64,000 nt of DNA from Setophaga petechia (Eukaryota; Chordata; Aves; Passeriformes; Parulidae): NCBI GenBank assembly GCA_024362935.1, contig JANCRA010000019.1, positions 2,572,001 through 2,636,000 on the forward strand, given 5' to 3'. This document shows, one piece after another, positions 58,233 through 64,000 of the stretch. The notes under the pieces were generated by a model. The model searched no databases, was not told where the DNA came from, and was given only the letters and a program-made list of their open reading frames with translations. The position numbers and the translations under genes were made by a program. The first letter of the stretch is position 1; each line of letters opens with the position of its first letter.

Positions 58233-61200
58233 GATCTCCAACAGCCTCAGCAGATAAGTGGCTCATGTTTGTGCACTCAGATGATAAAAGTGTAGGCCTC
58301 CATCTTCTCCCAAGCAACCCATTCACATCCCAGAGAAGACAGCACACTCCCTGCAGAGCCAGGCTGGCTTCTCAACCCTTTGGAAGAGGTGGTTGGCAGC
58401 TGTAGCTCCCAGTAGGGTCTCCACCACTGCTACCAAGCAAGAGTCACTCCAGTAAGATTTTAATACTGAATTCCCTCCCCATCTACAACTAGCCAAGTAC
58501 TAGCAATCTGTCACCATTTGTAAATCCCAGACCTGTGCCTAGGGCTGAGTTTCTGCTTTGGTCACAGAAGGTCAAAACCACCTCAACTCTCCTAAAGACA
58601 GAGTGGCCACCCATCAAAAGCTAGTTTTCCTGTTAATAAACACTATGGGGAGTATTCCTCAGTTTTGGCTCATCTGTGAAGGATTTACAGCCTCTGAATG
58701 TGAACTGATGCATCATATAGAAGTCATGAGCTTCTAGTTTCAATTCAGACAGAGGACAAGCAGAGACTTTAAGCTTCAATTGGAAGCTTTCATCAGTCTA
58801 CTTACATTTATTCACCCATGCAAAATTGTCAGGCAGTTTTTTCATTTGCTGTAGGACAGCCATAACTACCCAGAAACCTTAACTCCTTATATAGATTTTA
58901 ATTACATGTGTTTACAAACTCCTTTATAAGATTACAGACAACATCTGAATCTCCAGGAAAGCCCTTAGGAAGCATTTAGTAAAGTAAGAGAATTCACAAA
59001 CAAAAACACACCTGGAAAAAGCCAGACAACCCAATGTTTTGGCAGGCCCTCAACAATTCTTTTACTGGTAGCAATCAACATCCACTACAGATTCTGATTT
59101 GTCATCTACTACTTTTAAAATAATGGGGCAAATCCATTAGCCCCAAATACCATCTTCATCAAAAACTTCAAGTTTCCAGGAAAACTGTGCTAGGAAATCT
59201 ACTCTTCTCCATTCTTGTCACTACTGAAAGTTTATGCTTCAGAGTAATGATGTGAACAAAATCAAGCACTTGGTAGTTATAGTTATTCTTGATTACTCCA
59301 GAGGTAATATGCAAATAAATTCAATTTAACAAGGTAGGGTGTCATCACAATCAGCTAGGCATAACTGAGTCAATATGCAATCAAGAGTCTTCATAAACAG
59401 AAGTTTCATCATCCAAGTTAGACCAGCTTGCCCTTTGATTGATGTAAGCACACATCAGCCTGCAAAGGAAATGCAGTTTTTATGTATAAAATAACCTCCA
59501 GAGCAGCAAGCCCTGCACATCCTACTCACCCACTAGGGAAGAATTGGACTAGCAGAGAACGGAGAGCGATCAACATGTTTAGTAACCAAAGCTCAGTTCT
59601 GTCCTCCTACTCTGCTGTGCTTCCTGTTCCTACCATCACATGAAAGACGTCATCATTCAGTATTGCCAGGCTTGCTCCATCACTATTTCCACTCTGCTTT
59701 CATTCAGATTCTTACTTCAATTCACCACTTAAATAGAAATGAACCCAGTGGACACCTTTGCAGAAGATTTCCAGGTCTGTGCAGCACCAAGCAGCTCACA
59801 CCTACAGCAGCAGAACATGGTGAGAAGCACCACACATTTGTCTTATGCTTGGCTTGACAAATAGTTGATTATCATCACATTACTTAAAAGACAAGGTATT
59901 TTTTTCAGGTATGTTTAATCAGTGAGGCATGACACTTAATTTCTGCTTTGCATTTGATTTTCTACCACTTGCCTTATATTTTTCTGCAGAGGCTTAGAGA
60001 AATTATGTTAAGAGTACACACAGTTCATACACAAGAGACTTTGGAGGGAACAGGAAGACTTCCAAGTTTGTTACCCTGCAGTAGTGAGTTTTAATGTTTT
60101 ATTGACTACACTTAATGCAACTGTGAAAAGCAAGGAGTTTTTCTGTTGTTGTTATTCAGCTTATACTGGCCATAGAAATACCAGGATCTTTACAGAAACA
60201 AAAAAAATTCAAATGGGGCAAAGACGTAACTTTAAAAAGAGAGCCCTGAACAACTTCAACAGCAGGTAAGTGGTGCAGCCTCTTCAGTGAGGTTACAATG
60301 ACTATCTCCAGCTACACAAGCCCACACAAATTTGCTGTACTAAAATAGCTTCCAGAGTAGTCCTGGTTTTTAACTTTCACCTGTTAGGTAAAAGCTGGAA
60401 ACAAGGAGCAGCATGGTGTCACCACCACTCTGCCAGTGCACCAATGACCAGCTAGTAGGTGGTCCCACAGAGCATAACCTAAAGGCCTTCTGCTGGAACC
60501 AACCTCCTCTAGGAACCAGCTAACTTGGCAAGATTTGTGAAGAGAAGCAATGAATGAATGAATAAACTCTAAGAGGCTCAGTTCCACATAAGCATAATTA
60601 ATGGATCCAGCTATGAAGCATAAGACTGACATTATCTTGGAAAAACTCCAGGGGTCACAGGCACGATACAGGAAAGGAAGCTACAGAAGGAGCTACTGTA
60701 TTTGCTTAATAAATCTATTGCACAGACTGCTGTCAGTGGATTTTGTTCCAAGGAACTACACAAACAAAACACTCTTTACAGACAGAAGAGAGGGAAGGGG
60801 TGGGAAAGTGGCGAGGAGCCTCAATCTCATGATCTTTAACAATGCTGAACAGCTGAAACAGTCATGGACAATGTCTGTGGAGCTCATGAATTTTTTGAAT
60901 TATTGTGAAAAATCTCAATTTCACAACCTGAAGGAGAAAGTAATCACTTCTTTACGAAACTAAGAAATGTCACTGTTTGTAAATTAAATATGAGTTTGCA
61001 TTTAAACAGACAACTTTTCTTGTTGAGCCATTTGCATTCTTTGAAATATTTTTCATCATTTTCCAAGATGGGAGTCACTCCCATGTTGTCTACAATTGCT
61101 TTTCTAGTAAAATGAATGGGTCAAATTGTATACAATCTGCTTTCCTATGAGACCACTGGAGAACCCTAATATACACCGAAGTCTGATTTTTCACATTACC

Positions 61201-62029
61201 TTCTCAAACCACTTTAGTTTAGCTAATAAGCTTTAATTGTGCTGTCTTTGCACGGAAGTATAAATGTTAAGAATGAAAAAAGATGTCTGTAGCAGAAATT
61301 CTCCTAAATTTAAGACTGCATACACTCCAAGTGTAAGGATGACTTAAAATTACACAAAAATAATGTTTTTTCATTCAGATTTAGGAGTATGAAAAATGCC
61401 AAAGGATAATAAATTCTTCTTATATCCTTCAGCTACACTCCTTTTCAATTAAATGTAATTATTATACCCCAAAATGTGTTTCATATCAGACTGTCTGGAC
61501 ATTAATCACAGAAACAGAGCATTAGTAAGATATTTATGTAGGGTACTACTGACTCTTTCAAAGTTTTCCTGAGGAGACATTTTAGACACAACTCTCAGAT
61601 GACTCAGTAGATGGCAAAATTCCCTGTACTGCCAATTATTAATTAAAGCTTATTCTAGAGAATAAAGCTTATACACAAGTGTCTCTTGTAACTCAGAAAC
61701 TCCTTGCAACTAGGTCTTGGCACGTGATTCTGGAGCTCATTATCTTCCAAACAGGCTTAATTATTTTGCAGAAGTATTTTTTTTTTTCTTTCACTTGCTG
61801 CTGTTATGGAAGCTTGGTATTACTACCCCATTGTTCTTCTGTTTGCAACAAGAACTTGGCCTTCAGGAAGAACATCGTGCAACTCTGAATTGCTAACAGG
61901 CACAAAAAAAAGGTGGCAGTAGTAATTACTTATCACAATTTCAAAGAGATAGACAGACAGATGTGTGTGTGTATATTTGGATATGTATGAGCATATGAGT
62001 GCATATATAGAGAGAATACATATATACGT

Positions 62030-62079
62030 ATAAATTTTAAAACATGGACCTTACATAAATTTTAAAACATGGACATTAC
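62030..62079. repeat. 25-bp tandem duplication
   Basis: A 25-bp unit (ATAAATTTTAAAACATGGAC plus five bases) at 62030-62054 is repeated directly at 62055-62079 with one C/A difference. It adjoins a TG/TA-rich low-complexity stretch at 61960-62028. Confidence 0.9.
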
Positions 62080-62527
62080 GTATTAAACCCCTGCAAAAAA
62101 CAAAACCAAAACCCCACTTCATAACCCATAATCTCACACCTTCCTTCCCCTTGCTTTCCCTTTCCCACATCTACCACGACACACTTAAAGCATCTGTCGA
62201 TGTTGGAAGAGATGTCAGAATAGCACAGCCCTCTCTCCTTCAACACATAACCCTGACAGAATTCACTGCAGAAAGCTAGTGAGACAGGCTCCAAATATTT
62301 TACTCTGCAGCTGGTCTTTAAGCCCTAATAACCAAGGGAGGTTGAAGTCACTCTCTAATCTCCTAATGTGTAAGAATCAACAGAGCTCCCCTTTGAGCAG
62401 CCAGCCTACGCTGGAGCACAGAACAGATTGTGTCAAGTGACAGCTGCTTTCTGGCAGAACACGCAGGCTCCCTACCAAGAAAGGGAGGCAGGAAGCATCA
62501 CTCAGTTGAGGAAGAGGGTGCCAGATT

Positions 62528-62547
62528 AAAAAAAAAAAAAAAAAAAA
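62528..62547 (+). repeat. A20 homopolymer
   Basis: Twenty consecutive A. No transposon body was recognised upstream, so it is annotated only as a mononucleotide repeat. Confidence 0.85.
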
Positions 62548-63634
62548 GTCATACAGCCATTTGAAGAGGATCCATGCACCTCTAAAGAGTTGCATGCACA
62601 TACCCTGAACATATATACTCTGTTGCTCTGTTGACATCTTCTCTTCACCTCCCCTCTGTTAACTTCCCTTTAGCAGGAAGAAAGTTTCCCACCACAAGAA
62701 CTACCTGCCTATGTATCTGAATGGTGCTTCAGGTATTATGGCTGCTCTACAGAGAGAAATAATAAAGAAGTGTCAAGCTCTCTAACTGGTTAAACCAAGT
62801 TTGAAATTGAACACGTCCTACAGATACTCACTTTTCTTCAGAAAAAATTAGGTGTAAGAAAATGAGCCGTAGTCTGGTGATTGATCATGGGTATTGCTGT
62901 GTGCATATACACATGTACAAAGACCTGGAAACACATTTCTTGCTATGTGTCAGCATGCAAGAACAAGGCATAGAATAAAAAATGGTTTCATGGTTCCATG
63001 TTCTGACCAGCTTCTGCAAGTATTATTTTAATTTTGAAATACCCACTAAATACAGCTTAAGACCAGTCACAGCTTAGTTCACGTAAGAAGTTTCTGAAGT
63101 TACAGTAGCATTTTTTCTGGATGCCTACAATGTTCTGCAGCACAAAGAATTTTTAATAAATGATACATTTTTAAAAACAAGTGGTTAGAAGTACACATTT
63201 GTACTTCTGGATGTATTACCTTCCAAGATTAGGCAAAAATATCAGCCCAAGCACCTTTTCCACCTCTGTTAAAGAAAAATACACAAAAAAAACCTCCTCA
63301 AGAAAATCTTGGCAACAAAGCAGCAGTTGTTTTTTAGAGGACTATTTAGATATCAGGGCTACAACACTTGACAAATTTGCATTCATATCCTTTAGCTGTA
63401 TGATTTAAGCCCTTGTCAGCTTGATTTCAGTCCTGCTTAAAACCTTTGTCAGTATGTTGGACATACAGCAGGCTAACAACTAACTGCTTTGTTAAATCCA
63501 CATTTATGTGTAAGCAGTCAACATACAGATCATATGAAGGGATTTTTACCAGCTGGATTCACCAGGATGAAGAAAGGACTAGAAAAGGCTATGTAATTAA
63601 GCATTTTTAGAGGAAATGCACTGTACAGACTCAC

Positions 63635-63776
63635 AAATCATACGATATTCTGAGTTGAAAGAGACCCACACTGATCATCAAGGCCAACTCTTAAGTGAAC
63701 AGCCCATACAGGAATCAAATCCATAATAACCTTGGTGTTATTAACACCATGCACTAACTAACTGAACTAGGCTGGT
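63635..63776 (-). mobile_element. tRNA-Ile-derived SINE with CR1 tail (TguSINE1-like)
   Basis: On the minus strand the head (about 63775-63697) aligns with tRNA-Ile(AAU). The A-box region reads TAGTTCAGTTAGTTAGTGC. The anticodon arm reads GGTG-TTAATAA-CACC, with four perfect stem pairs and anticodon AAT. The B-box is decayed, GATTTGATTCC. The tail (about 63690-63635) is CR1-like: TTGATGATCA, then TTTCAACTCAGAATAT and a decayed TATGATT end. A tRNA-Ile head plus CR1-X-type tail is the published structure of TguSINE1, a SINE that arose in passerine birds. The tRNA part carries several mismatches, so it is a dead SINE copy, not a tRNA gene. Confidence 0.8.
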
Positions 63777-64000
63777 TGTTCCTTTGAAAGGTCATATAAA
63801 TCAGACTCAAGAAAGTTCTAATACTACATGGTCAGTGAAGAATGTTAAACTGCAGACTGCAATCTTTCAAAGACTCAAAAATGGCAAATGGGTGTAACGT
63901 AAATGCACCAGACATTAACAGTTCAGTTTGTAGATGAAAGAGAAGTTCCAGCCCCTAAGAATAAACATACTTACAAACTGATCTGATAATAGGAAGAGTT

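Larger units (their letters stand above)
51066..64000 (-). other. GAREM1: GAREM1 upstream intron, last part in window
   Basis: Non-coding. It holds the possible LTR (51077-51490), a C-rich tract (51696-51714), two CR1 copies (56868-57005 and 57780-58232), small direct repeats (62030-62079), an A20 run (62528-62547) and a tRNA-Ile-headed SINE (63635-63776). The open frame at 60601-60963 (120 codons) has no recognisable domain. Exons 1-2 of GAREM1 were not found here. Confidence 0.65.

Noticed and set aside
60601..60963. 120-codon open frame on the plus strand
   Set aside because: No recognisable domain, no splice or promoter context; treated as chance.
63697..63775. A tRNA-Ile(AAU) gene on the minus strand
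   Set aside because: Multiple mismatches in the stems and B-box, and the CR1-like tail attached to it, show a SINE copy, not a functional tRNA gene.

Overview
This window is vertebrate nuclear DNA, almost certainly from a bird and probably a songbird (passerine). It is AT-rich and intron-dominated, with widely spaced short exons bounded by GT/AG splice sites. Its recognisable repeats are avian CR1 LINE fragments. Near the right end (63635-63776, minus strand) is a short element with a tRNA-Ile-like head and a CR1-like tail, which is the architecture of the passerine family TguSINE1.

One gene is securely identified: GAREM1 (GRB2-associated regulator of MAPK1, formerly FAM59A), on the minus strand. 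Four coding exons are present: 28806-28676, 19437-18259, 13249-13083 and 9674-8762 (stop codon included). They join in frame with intron phases 1, 0, 0 and 2. Together they encode about 796 residues, from part-way through the N-terminal CABIT domain, through the proline-rich middle, to the C-terminal SAM domain. The exons for the first ~87 residues were not found and should lie beyond position 64000. The 3' untranslated region runs from 8761 down, probably to about 4225, with a candidate early poly(A) site near 8575.

Layout: 1-700 holds weak plus-strand signals that could be the end of a convergent gene (a possible terminal exon and a possible 33-bp microexon). 700-4220 is intergenic with one CR1. 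4225-8761 is the putative GAREM1 3' UTR. 8762-28806 holds the four GAREM1 exons and three introns of 3.4, 5.0 and 9.2 kb, with CR1 copies. 28807-64000 is at least 35 kb of one upstream intron, holding CR1 fragments, a possible solitary LTR, a SINE, low-complexity tracts and small tandem duplications, but no exon I can support.

GAREM1 is a cytoplasmic adaptor in EGF-receptor signalling. The two tyrosines known as Tyr105 and Tyr453 in the human protein are both present, as are several proline-rich PxxP-type motifs for GRB2 SH3 domains. There is no bacterial operon, CRISPR array or comparable system here, and I found no convincing novel biological system. The most interesting items are the left-edge splice signals, the CpG-dense patch inside a GAREM1 exon, the SINE, the candidate LTR and a few perfect hairpins.
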